Part shown: positions 36,905 through 47,239 of the stretch, piece after piece | Position numbering within the stretch: position 1 is the stretch's first letter | Layout of the letters: the number at the start of each line of letters is the position of its first letter | Assembly (NCBI GenBank): GCA_020912385.1 | Contig: CP087207.1 | Coordinates: forward strand, 558,001-622,000 | DNA length: 64,000 nt | Origin: Neofusicoccum parvum | Taxonomy: Eukaryota > Ascomycota > Dothideomycetes > Botryosphaeriales > Botryosphaeriaceae | Direction: 5' to 3' | Program-made: the position numbers and the translations under genes | Notes under the pieces: model-generated | Seen by the model: only the letters and a program-made list of their open reading frames with translations | Databases searched by the model: none | Told to the model about the DNA's origin: nothing

Positions 36905-39259
36905 GTGCGGGTGCGGTCCTTCTTTGCGCACATCAATACCCGTTTCTTTGCCTTCCATCGGTCGTGTTCGCTGGCATGGGGCACCGCACCACCCTGCTGC
37001 GCCGCGTTGTTCCGCCGTCCGTTCTTCGGAGAGGCTGTGCTGTGCTGTTCGTGCTGTTCTGCCGGGCGGCCTTGACGTGGGTTTAGTGCCGCAGTGGGGG
37101 CCGAGGGAGTGACGAGGGGGATGTGTTGCATGTTCCCACCTCGCCAACCAGTCATTCCTCGCGGAATGACAGAACGCAAAAAGGGACAGGGGTGGTGGGA
37201 AGAGAAGAGGAGCGTCCCGTCTCCATTCGCCTGCGGACAGCGCGCGCAAATGGGCACGGAGAATCCGCACGCATTCCTCCCGTCGCCTTTCTCTCTGCCT
37301 GTTCCCCTCTCATCTCGTCTTCTGGCTGCCTCTGTTTCCATCCCTTGTTGTGTGTCGCGGTGGACCCCCAGCGGCGGAAAAGGGTCCGGGTATGGAGTTG
37401 CTTGCTGGAGGGTGGGGGCCGGATGTTCCCTGTGACAACGCGAGGATTTTCAGCCAGGCGATTGATGCTCGGTTCGTCTCGCCTACGCGCCGCCGCTCGC
37501 TGCTGTCAGACGGTCCGCGCCGTTCTCGCTTGCCCTTAGAGCTTCGCATTCGCGTCATGTTGATGAACGAATGGTGGGCTCTGGCGTTTCGAGCTCCGTT
37601 GGCTGCTGCGCTGGCCCGCCTCGTATGGTGCCGTGGGGTCGAAAGGCGGTAAGTAGAAGCGTCCTTTGTGAGCGCTCACCACAACCTTCGCTGCCCGCGG
37701 CAGGGGAGCGGGGCAGCCCACCAGGGCGCGCCATCAATCGTCGCGAGGTGAGGCGGAGGAGCGCCGTTCATGCAAGGCTAATCGCCGTGTCGGCCCAGCC
37801 GCTAAAGCATTCGTCACCGCGATCGGTAGGCAGCTCCGCCGAGAGGGGACCCTCTCGTCGTTCCTTCCGCTGCGTTGGTTTGCGTGGTCGCCAGTCTTTT
37901 GCTTCGCTGTCCGCACTGGCCAGCCGAGGTGGGGGAGGGGCCCGGACGCATCGTGAAAGGCGGTCTGCGCTGCGCGTCCCTCCGCTTTCGGCTGGCGCGG
38001 CAAAAGGGAGGTGAGGCAGAATTTCCTCGTGCCAGCGGAGAGACGACAGCAGCAGGTGCCCACTGTCACCAGACGCCCCTCTCGCCCGCCGGCGCTGCTT
38101 TCCTGGTTCGTCCTGAGGGTGGCCATGGTAGCGCGTGCGGCCGTTTGGTCTTCTCTTCTGCTGTTACTTGCGTTTACGGTGGCTGACGGATGGTTTCTCA
38201 TGTAGTCCGTAGTAAAGGTCGTCTGTGTCTCGCGTCGCCTCAACATGCGCCGGAGAATAATGGCCGCTCTGCTCGACGCCGGTGCGAGATCCAATGGACG
38301 TGGAGAAGTCCTCCGGTGCCGAAGGCCAGGTCGCTCGTCCATCGGAGGCACCCGCCACCCTTATATCGTCCTGCCTCCGCTACTTCACGCTACACACACA
38401 GCCTCCATCTGCATCGTCGATCGATCGAAAAAGCGGCAGCATCACACGACCCCGCTTCGCTCCGCCGGCGGGTGGCGATGGACTGGTATCCCACCCCAAC
38501 CTCGAGTGCCCGTCTCGTGGCACAATGCCCAAGGCCTCGACTATCTGCTGTGGCGCTCTTGGAAGACGATCGATGGAGACGTGGTGGAGTAAGAGAAACT
38601 GGTCTGTACGCTCGAGGGCGTGCCGGTGCAGGTCATTTGGGCGCAAGAACCACGCCGGAAGATCATCGCGACCCATCAAGTCCCACTCGAAATGTCGGTC
38701 GGGGCGGTCGACTAGGACGCTGCGCTGCTCGCAATCTGCTGAGATACGGACGCGGCGTTTTTGTGCCAGGAGTCGGAGAGGCAACTGTGCGCTGGTGGAC
38801 GTCAGAGATGGTGTTTGCGCAGCGGCCGTTCTTCCACGCAAAAGGAGCGCCCGAGATCTGCTGGTGTCATGAGAGAGGGGATATGCCTCCTGAATCTGTG
38901 CCGTCATTGCTGTCTGCTGTGCGCTTTGTTTCTGTTCTTGAAATGCCTTTCTCGGTGCGGCCTTCGAGGATTACATCCTTTGGATCGAGACGCATCGAGA
39001 CGACCACCTGCCGGTGTCGCTTACTCGAGGTCAGTATTTTCTTGCAGAGGCTACTAGCTCCCATGTGACTCGGCTGCGTCATCATTCTGTCCTCTCTCCT
39101 GCGAGAAGTGTCAGCAACCCAGTATTGCCCGTGCCACGGAGCTGTCAGGAAAACAATGATTGAATTCCACTTTTATCCGTCGTTATGTGATCTTGTTCCA
39201 CAGTCTCTGCCGCAATATCACCCCTAGCTACCCACTCCGCCGAATATTATTTTCTGTTT

Positions 39260-42200
39260 CTAGACCGCTTCCAAGCCATCATCCACGAGCTCAACCCGTC
39301 CGAGCACGGGTGTCATAATTCCCTTAGCATTCAGTGCCATACCAGTCTCTTCCACCAAGAGTCCCATGTAGTACATGGTGCCGTAGGTTCGGACAACACC
39401 GCGGTAAAGTATCCGTCCGTTGTAAAGGCTGTGGCGCTTCGATGCTCAGTTCTCGAGGACGAGTCTATCATTTAGAAACTTTGGTGTATCAGTGGCTTCG
39501 TAGATCTGAGATTGGCTTAAGACTTACCAGAAGCTCCTTTCTTTCCTTTGCCGTACGACTTGACCTTCTTCGGCTGCTTTTTCTTGTCGCCCTTCGGACG
39601 AGCCATGGGGTGGATCGAGCCAGTATCATGAGGCATGGACTTCTCCAAAGGATCCGTAACCGCAGAGTCCTCCACTTTGACTTTGTCCGTCTTCTCCGCA
39701 ACCTTATCCATTTCAGACTTGTTCTCCAAAGGGGTGCTAAATTCTTCAGGTGTTGCGGACCCATCCGCCCAGTTCGACTTACCGGCAGGTGCCGGCGTTG
39801 CCATAGCCTCACGGGCAGCAGCCTGTTCCTTCAGTGAACCAGGCCCAGTAGGTGTGTCCGGAGACTCAAGAATTGACTCAACCGCCTCTGCGGTCTGTAC
39901 GTCAGATCTCACCACAAGACTTTCGTGCTTTTCGAATCCTTTCTTGGCTGATGAGGGCTCTTCCTGGACAGTGACGAAGCTGTCATCCTTTTCGGGTGTC
40001 TCCTCAGTCTTTCTGGTAGTGACGATGGCCGGAGTGCCTGGCGCCACCGTCTTCTCAGATTTGCTGGATGGCGACGTGGGGCTGTCCATAGGAGTGAAGT
40101 ACCTGCTCTTGAGATCACGCATCTCAGAGTGCTCTGGCGCTGGAGACTTTGCTGCAGCAGGTGCACTCAGCATCGGTATGGATGACTTAGCCGACGCGGC
40201 AGCTTGTGCATAGCTAAAACGCCCAGTGGAGGATACAGTTGAAGCGGCGCTCGGCTTCTCCTTACGGCTGTGGATGCTGATATCCGGAACCGGAACCTGA
40301 GCCCTACCCAGCTTGTGAGCAGGCTTCTCAGCCTTTCCGGACTGCGACTGCACATCAGCCGCCATGAGAGGTTCGTTTTGTGATCCTTCAGCATTATCTG
40401 ATAGCTGTTTCGATGAAGCAGCATATCCCTGAGCGCCCTCCTGCTTTAGCTTAGTGGAAAGGGTGGAATCCACCTGCAACGGCTTGTAAGAAACCTCCAG
40501 CTCCGATCCTTTCTCCTCTGCAGTCTTCTCAGTCTTACCACCCTTTTTTGACTTCTTGTTCTTCTTCTTTCCGTTCGCAGCTTTCGCCGAGGCCAGCTTA
40601 GCCGAGCTCTCCTTGTCCGGAGAGACCCTCTCATCTGGCTGATCTTGCTCATGACTTTCGGGGATAGTCGTGATCGTCTTGTCCACCATTCCATCATTGC
40701 CACCCTGACCGGTCACATCGAGACTGTCCGGAGTCTGCTTTCCAGAGGTAGTGGTGCGATCTACGGAACTGGAAGTGGAAGGCTCCGGGGTTGAAGTACT
40801 ACTTCTGGATTTGTCCCTTCCGCCTGGACCTCGGCGCTTCTTGCGCTTAGTAGGAGATGCGGTAGATGAGCCGCGTGACTCAGGACGCTGCTCAAAATCC
40901 TGGACAGGTGCGTCTGCAGTATTGAGCAAAATCTCATGAGGTGCTGCCGTCTGAGGAACGTTCGCTGCGGTCGTGCTTGCTCCCTCAATCGGCTGAATAC
41001 GGCGCACGTCCTGAGGGGAGTAGGACATGGGATCATTAGCCTTAGCTTCGTACGTGCGGGAGGGTCCACGACTACGCTGAATACTTGCTGTAGTCGATGC
41101 GTGACGCTCCGATGTTGAAGACTGGCGATTGTTTACGGCCGACGCCATGCTGTTTGACTCATGAGTAGCGTAAGGCAACATCTGCTGGCTCGCTGGGAAT
41201 TGGCCGTACTGAAGTCCGAGCTGTGGAGGAATGTAAGGCTGTGAGCCCGCGGTCTTGTCGCGAGCCATATGCATCTGTGCAGGAATGTGGTTCTTGTTCT
41301 TCAACGTCTCTTCAAGCTGACGTTCCTCGTCAGTGAGGTACTTCAATGGGACCTTCACAACCAACAGCTGGCCCTGGAACTCAGAGTGGTGAAGACTCAA
41401 GGCCTCGTTTGCGTCATGATTGTTGCTAAACTCAACATAGGCATAAAGCCGTTGGTTCTTGTCGCAGTTAATGGTGACATCCAGTACTGGCTTATTGAGA
41501 AGTGATTCGAAGTGGTTCTTGAGTTCCTCGGAGGTGCGGGGGGTTCCCATGTCTTTGATATTGTGAACCCAGACTGAGCACATTTCCTCCCGATTTTCCG
41601 TAGGCTTGGATTGGAAGCTGGACCTTCTAGGGTCTTCAGCTAGCGGCATGAAGGGCGGGAACGGCTCCATGTTAGGCATAGGAAGCGAATGTTGGAAGTG
41701 CGGGCTTCCACGGAAACTAGGCTGACCAGCGTTTGGAGTAGCGGAGTTGGCCCCGTTGTAGTTGCCTCGAATCGAGTTGCGACGGCCGCCGCGAGAAGGC
41801 TTTCCAAATGGCTTGTGCGGGGGCCGGGAATGGAAATCCTGGCGGGGTCCTGAGACTCGGCGTTGTTGCCTCATGTTTTGCATTGATCCCCCGTGTTGAA
41901 CATTGGTCATGTTGGCCAGACCAGGCTGCGCCATGTGAGTTGAAGTGTAGGTAGGCATGGGCATATAACCCGCCGCAGACACAGGCGCTCCGCCAACCTG
42001 TGCGGCTGTTATCCGTGGCGTAGTCTGTGGAGATGGGCATAGCTGTGTCTGGTTGCTGGGCATGTCTGGATAACTCGAATATACCCCAGGAAACCCCGGG
42101 TAGACCTGGAGCTGATCTGGATTGCACCGGTCTTGTCAGCACTATAATTTTCTCAAGAGGTTCTTTCATGAAAGGCTGAGAACTTACTGAGATCTCTCGA

Positions 42201-43436
42201 CATTGAGCTGGGATCGAGTACGTGCGGACCACCCTGTATGGAGCCATGCATGAAAGGCATGGAAGGAGAGTACAGCTGCGCAGGAGGATCTTGCGGAGTA
42301 ACAGCCTGAGAAGGCGGGCCGTGTAGAGAAGAACTGGGACCAGGATGACCGGGAGGGATTTGAGGGGTGAAGCCGGGCGCCATTGCGCTCATCCTAGGCA
42401 TGCTGTTGATCCTCTGGGGAGTCGGTACATTTGCCGAACCAACGGGGTTGTACGACTGAATCCGAGGTACGCCCTTGGATGAGTTCAACTTCTTAGGCAG
42501 TCGGGGCGAATCCTTGGCCTGATAAGTCGAGGTGTTGTGAGCTTCCCTCTGAGACAAGGTTGGAGTGGCTGGGTTTGAAGTACTCGCTTGGCTGCCTTTA
42601 CGGAAGCGATTATTGGTTTCCGTCCTTGGTCCTGCGGGAATAGTAACGGTGGAAGCCGAGCTAGCTTGCTGTGGCAAAGCGATCTGAGGCTGGCGGATTC
42701 CAACGCGATACAGCCCCATGGGCATTTTAGCGACCTGCGGGCGTTCGAAGCGCGGCTTCCCAGGTCCAGAAATGCCCTGCTTATTTTTCGTGCTCTCATT
42801 CAGCATGGTGTCCGGGCCAGAAGCTTCCTTCACATGACCGACCTCGGCACGAGCCTGCTGCCTTCGACCGGTCCGCTCAAGGGACCTACGAATGAGGTTG
42901 ACGGCGTGGATGAAGAACAAGACACCGCGCTCCCTTATCTCGTCCTCACTGAAGAAATCTCCGAGGTCGAAGGGATAGCACATCTTCTCCACGGCCTGGC
43001 GATTGTTCGCGCTCCATTGATAGGTGAAGTTCGCGACAGCCTCGCTGTTCGGCGCGGCGATGCGTTCAAGCACACCGTTGAGATACTTCTCGCCAAGACG
43101 AGCAATGTCAGAAGGGTCGAAGTAGTCGTGAATCGTGTAGAAGCCCAGGTAGATGTTCCTACATTGGTCGGGGAATTCTTCGCACAGCTGCTCGGCGAAT
43201 CGGTCGATCTGCTGCGAGATAGCCCGATTGATGCTGTTAGGAGCGCGCGCGATCACCGGGTCGGGTGGATCAAGTACCGGACGAAGGGCAAACTGGCCAA
43301 GCTTGGTCGAGAACAGAGCCTTGCCAGCGGCGCGTGTCATGGTGTCTCCGCCGGGCGGTTGAGGATAGTGAGGGTTAGATGCGTGAGGGAGGAAGGTGGG
43401 TAATGATTGCGGAAGAGGAGCGCCTGCGCTCGCCAT
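39260..43436 (-). CDS. RRM-domain RNA-binding protein, 1340 aa
   Basis: Three minus-strand exons (42188-43436, 39528-42116, 39260-39444) join in frame. ATG is at 43434-43436. Residues about 60-185 form a conserved-looking helical region of unknown family (RAISQQIDRFAEQLCEEFPD, FTYQWSANNRQ). The middle is Ser/Pro/Gln-rich. One RRM lies at about 595-685, with VWVHNIKDMG as RNP2-like and LYAYVEFSNNHDANEAL as RNP1-like sequence. A long Lys/Glu/Ser-rich tail follows, including KKKNKKSKKGGK. Without splicing the frame would stop at 39517. The last intron (39445-39527; GTAAGT donor, GAG acceptor) adds a clearly coding 61-residue end with GRILYRGVVRTYGTMYYMG. Involvement in mRNA metabolism is inference from the RRM. 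The role of the N-terminal region is unknown. Confidence 0.82.
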
Positions 43437-44313
43437 GGCCCTTCAAGGCTGCGCGTGGACAGCAAGGAGGAGCAAGGTCGAGCGGTGGGCCAAACGCAAG
43501 CCAACGAGAGGTGTCAAACGAGGATGATCTGGTGCAAACGCAGAGCGGGAAGCGACGTCCGTAGGAGGGATGGAGGGTCGCGGAAAGGTGAAAGGCGCGC
43601 AAAAACATCATCCGCCCAAGCGGGTAGCCGCAGAAAACGGAAGGCGCGCCCGTAGGGGTTTGCGTCGCGTGCGGGCCAGTCGGACGCGTAGCTTTGGCCT
43701 CATTCTGTCGGCTGCCCACGCTTCGCACGGCACGACCACCTGTGCTTTGCGCTCATCCTGAGCCACACATGGCATGGCCTTCACTTTGCGACCTGCGCTT
43801 GTCACTAGAACTTCCCTTGGGAGCTCCATATCCGCCCTACATCGCCTATTTCTCTCAAAATCAATGGGCTTCTCTGCTGTGGCTTACCCACAGAGAGCAC
43901 TACTAACCTGCTGGTTGACGTGACGCCGTTACATATAGCAACCCAATACGATATACATCCTCAGCATCGCCGTCTCAGATGAGACACTGGTTGCGATATG
44001 TGAAGTCATGGAGCTGTTGTGGTGTTGATCAACTCTCGAATACACGTTTCGTCCTCGAAAGTCATGTGGGCATTCGGTATATCTGAAAGCTGCTGATAGT
44101 AGTTTTGAAGGCCTTTCAAGCGAACGCACTGATGAAAGCGTACCCAGGAGCATCCGAAGCCATACCTTTCCAAATTTGAGAGGCGTCTTACTTGACGAGC
44201 CCGGGTTTGTCCATTGCACTATCATACACCCATCTCACATGGAGATTCCTTCCATCAAACTTTCTATATTTCGAGTGAATTCCGGGCTTGCGATCGGAGA
44301 ATTATGGGGATTA
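43437..44313. other. Intergenic, no gene seen
   Basis: About 880 bp upstream of the RRM gene and downstream of the Fmp46-like gene. It holds only short overlapping frames. It should contain the RRM gene promoter. Confidence 0.5.
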
Positions 44314-44937
44314 CTAGGAGCGCGACTCCTTCACCAGACGCAAGATCTCCGACTGGTTGTCGCCAACAACAACCTTGCCCGCGTTCCAGTCCACAACCTG
44401 AAAGAGAGTTAGCAATCCGTAGGCAAATCGCATGATGCACAGTATTTTGAAATTTTGGCGAAGCGGATGTGTGGATAGGGTGACGTACCAACGGCTTGAT
44501 GAAGCTGTTCGCATTGAGCTTGAACTTCCTTACCGCCTCCTCCTGATTCGTCGCGCCCTCCACAACCTTGCTTGCGTTGTCCGCACCCAGGTACGCCAGG
44601 ATTGTCTCCACCTGGTCGCTGGTGGGCGGCTGCTCCTGCACCTCGAGATCGAACTCCTGCTGCTCGGCCTTCGGTTGGTCCGTGCTCGAGGCCTGGTCTA
44701 TGGTGGTGGTGGTCGAGGAGTTGGCTTGCGCCTGCTTGAGCAGGTTGACGACGCGGACGGACGACGCGGATGCGGGCTCGTGGAAGATGGTTACGACGTT
44801 CTTGACGCCGGCCTGCGGGGAAAGCTTCGCGTCAGTCTGCGGCACGTCGAAGGGGTAATTGCGCGCGGGCCGATGGCGGAGCTTACCTCGCCGAAAAGCC
44901 TGGAGAATATGGACATCCTGCTCAGTGTTGGCAACAT
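44314..44937 (-). CDS. Fmp46-like mitochondrial redox-fold protein (DUF1687)
   Basis: Three minus-strand exons (44887-44937, 44489-44812, 44314-44397), all phase 0, give 152 aa. The start MLPTLSRMSIFSRLFGE is basic and amphipathic, like a mitochondrial presequence; an internal ATG at 44916 is an alternative. The body has VVTIFHEPASASSVRVVNLL, then QPPTSDQVETILAYLG and LVVDWNAGKVVVGDN. This pattern matches the fungal Fmp46/DUF1687 thioredoxin-like family. No Cys is present in the predicted product, so a classical dithiol redox role is unlikely. Read through its introns the locus shows a longer 245-codon frame, which is an artefact. It sits about 460 bp from the 3' end of the MFS gene, on the same strand. 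Confidence 0.85.
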
Positions 44938-45397
44938 CTTGGATTGTGTGTGTCGAGGTTAATTGGCGATGGGATGGAGAGAGAAGTTGCCTCAGAGTCA
45001 TGGGATGACGTCGAAGAGAAAAGCTCGCGCAGGGGCCTTCCGATGCACCCCGGTCAAGCCGCCTTGGCGATCTCGCACATCTTACTCACCCTGCTGAAGC
45101 CCCCCCCCCGGAGTGCTGTACTTTCGAATTGTACGCGCATGAGTAACCGAGTGGTGAAGTAAATTATCTACACTAATGTCATCAGTCGTTCCGAACGAAA
45201 GACGCAACCGTTATGTATGTAACAAACTGCCACCCAGCCTGAAGGATGCCGATCCAATCCGCCTTTTGAAAGGCCACAACCTTATCTACCACTCCTGTTC
45301 GTCCTAGTCTAAACGCCTTGCTGGAACAATAAGCCGCCATATTATATAAATACCGCCACTCTGTTACTCTCATAACAAACAGGAATAGAAACACGGA
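44938..45397. other. Intergenic, no gene seen
   Basis: About 460 bp between the Fmp46-like start and the MFS transporter stop. It should contain the Fmp46-like promoter and the MFS 3' UTR. No motif was recognised. Confidence 0.5.
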
Positions 45398-47239
45398 TCA
45401 CTTCCGACCGAGGAGTTCCGTTCTTTCGTTCGAGATGGAATCTTGTTCTTCATCTTCATCATCTGCATCTTCGTCTGCTTCACTACCTTCTTCCTCATCG
45501 AAACCTTCAGACTCGAGACTGGCACCTCGGATGCCAAAGCTCAGTAGGAAACCAACAAAGGTGATGCCACCAAAGACACCAAAAGCCATAGCCTCTCCTT
45601 TCGGTCTCAGACGCGTTGCAGCGGAGAACAAACTGCCGGACACGAAAGGGCCAACTGCACGACCAGCTGCGGATAGAGTCTGAGCCAAGCCATTGAGCGT
45701 GCCGAGGACGGCGTGGTCGGGCGCAGAGTTCGTGATCTGAGACAAGGTTAGCTGGCCATCGCCTTCAAGAGTGTGTCGCGCAGCACGACAGCCTGAGAGT
45801 ATACGAACCAAGAGCAACGCTGAGGTCAAACCTCCGACAGCAGCGACCGTCTTGACTATGAGTACGAACCCCAGCTCGATCCACATCACCGTCTTTCCAC
45901 GCCCCAGGCCTGATCCCGTGTTCCCACCGTCCTTGTAGCCAACCCACGGCATCAGCAGGAATGCAACCACAAAAGCAGCCAAGCTAACTCTATATGTGCT
46001 CTTGTTTCCCATTTTCTCACGAAGTTTGCCGTAAATGCCAATCTGGAACAAGATTGTAATTGCTCCAGCAAAAGCCAACGAAACACCGATCTCCTCTGTG
46101 CTCAAGCTGCGACCAGTAGGCGGAGGAGCTTGCGCGAAGATAGGGTAGAGCGAGTTATAGGAGATGTTGGCGAACTGAAAGATGAGAAAAGTAAGGAGAA
46201 GGAGAAGCGTGTCGCGGTTGAGAACTTCCCGCCTACTCAGGTTCTCGCCGTTGGACACGTTTGGTAGGAGGGTAGGAGCAGAGTCTTGAGAAACGTCAGA
46301 GGCATCGTCGGCGCCCTCGCTATGGCTGCGCGTGCTGGAGCTGCTGGTGCGACGGTGTTTGCCCACCATGCGGCGGATATACGTTGGACTCCTGCTGGGG
46401 CTCGTGAACTGCCAAAGCCACGAGAAGAGATTCTCCATCCTCTTCCCAAGCGGCGGCAGGTCCCTGGCCTCCTCCAAACTCTCCTCCAGGAACAACATGG
46501 TGAGAACCATGTCGACAAACAGAATGGCCGCCGCGAACAAGTTCGGCGCTAGGTAAGGATAGCGAGTCTCATTCCCAGTGAACGGGTTCTTCTTGAAGAC
46601 GAGCAGTCCACCTACGATGGGACCCGTGATGCCTCCGATGCCGTAGACGACAGGCAGGTAGGTGAAGGCGCGGCTTTGGTTACTCCGATCGGTGATCTCA
46701 CCCAAGCACGTCGAGATGACGCCCTGGTTGCCATTCACAAGACCCATGAAGATTTGCACGACTATGGCTTGCCACAGCGTCTTGCAGAACCCGAAGGCTA
46801 TGAAACACGCAGTTGTGAGCAGTGTCCCCGTCAGCACGACCGGCTTGCGGCCTATCCGATCCGACAGCCAGCCCCAGAAAAAGTTTGTCCCAAACTGCGC
46901 CAGCGCGAACGATGACGCTATCAAGCCCACGTATATTCCTACTTTGTCCTCCGTCACGCCCGGGAAGGTGGTGGTCATCTCGGGCAGATACGGGCTGATG
47001 GAGTTGAGAGCCGTCTGCTCGGCCAGCGCTATCACGGCCAGCATGGCCAGCTGGGCCTTCGGCAGCGGTGATTCATGGTGTTGAGCCGAGGCGTCGGAGT
47101 CGCCGCGGCGGTGGCCCAAGGACGGCTCAGGCGAGGGCGGGGCACCGCGCGACGTGGGAGGTTTGGTCGGGAAGGTCTGGTAGTGCAGCGTGGACGACTT
47201 GCGGCGAGGCTCCAGGTCGGGCCTGCTGGAGCGCTTCAT
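45398..47239 (-). CDS. MFS transporter (DHA-like, YCR023C/ZIFL-like)
   Basis: Twelve-helix major facilitator. ATG is at 47237-47239. The cytoplasmic N-terminus (about 60 residues) is basic and Ser/Pro-rich. TM1 follows (LAMLAVIALAEQTALNSISP), with a proline-bearing segment YLPEM. Loop 2-3 has the MFS motif A (GWLSDRIGRKPVV), and TM5 carries GPIVGG. A central cytoplasmic Ser-rich loop contains HRRTSSSSTRSHSEG. The tail is very acidic (EEGSEADEDADDEDEE). The frame is open for 613 codons. A 72-nt segment (45737-45808) with a GTTCGT donor, GCTAAC branch and CTCAG acceptor interrupts an otherwise normal helix. Removing it joins SALLL to ITNSAPDH and gives 589 aa, which I prefer. The substrate is not deducible. 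Confidence 0.9.
   Translation of the reverse strand: MKRSSRPDLEPRRKSSTLHYQTFPTKPPTSRGAPPSPEPSLGHRRGDSDASAQHHESPLPKAQLAMLAVIALAEQTALNSISPYLPEMTTTFPGVTEDKVGIYVGLIASSFALAQFGTNFFWGWLSDRIGRKPVVLTGTLLTTACFIAFGFCKTLWQAIVVQIFMGLVNGNQGVISTCLGEITDRSNQSRAFTYLPVVYGIGGITGPIVGGLLVFKKNPFTGNETRYPYLAPNLFAAAILFVDMVLTMLFLEESLEEARDLPPLGKRMENLFSWLWQFTSPSRSPTYIRRMVGKHRRTSSSSTRSHSEGADDASDVSQDSAPTLLPNVSNGENLSRREVLNRDTLLLLLTFLIFQFANISYNSLYPIFAQAPPPTGRSLSTEEIGVSLAFAGAITILFQIGIYGKLREKMGNKSTYRVSLAAFVVAFLLMPWVGYKDGGNTGSGLGRGKTVMWIELGFVLIVKTVAAVGGLTSALLLVRILSGCRAARHTLEGDGQLTLSQITNSAPDHAVLGTLNGLAQTLSAAGRAVGPFVSGSLFSAATRLRPKGEAMAFGVFGGITFVGFLLSFGIRGASLESEGFDEEEGSEADEDADDEDEEQDSISNERTELLGRK

Larger units (their letters stand above)
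23669..39259. other. About 15.6-kb interval without a supportable gene
   Basis: This is the largest gene-free interval in the window, upstream of the C2H2 factor and downstream of the RRM gene. It is GC-rich for much of its length. Long open frames occur on both strands in the same places (26061-27413 +, 35870-37270 -, 36364-37341 -, 38190-39068 +). They are rich in Arg, Ala, Pro and Ser, lack known motifs and lack convincing introns. Local features are hexamer, heptamer and TGCA tandem repeats and pyrimidine-rich tracts around 34.5-35.0 kb. It could be regulatory sequence for the C2H2 gene, host a non-coding RNA, or hide small lineage-specific genes. Confidence 0.5.

Noticed and set aside
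35870..37270. 466-codon minus-strand frame
   Set aside because: Low-complexity Arg/Pro/Ser product without domains. Other long frames cover the same bases in other phases and on the other strand.
38190..39068. 292-codon plus frame and 175-codon minus frame
   Set aside because: They overlap each other and neither has a recognisable domain. Not enough to call a gene.
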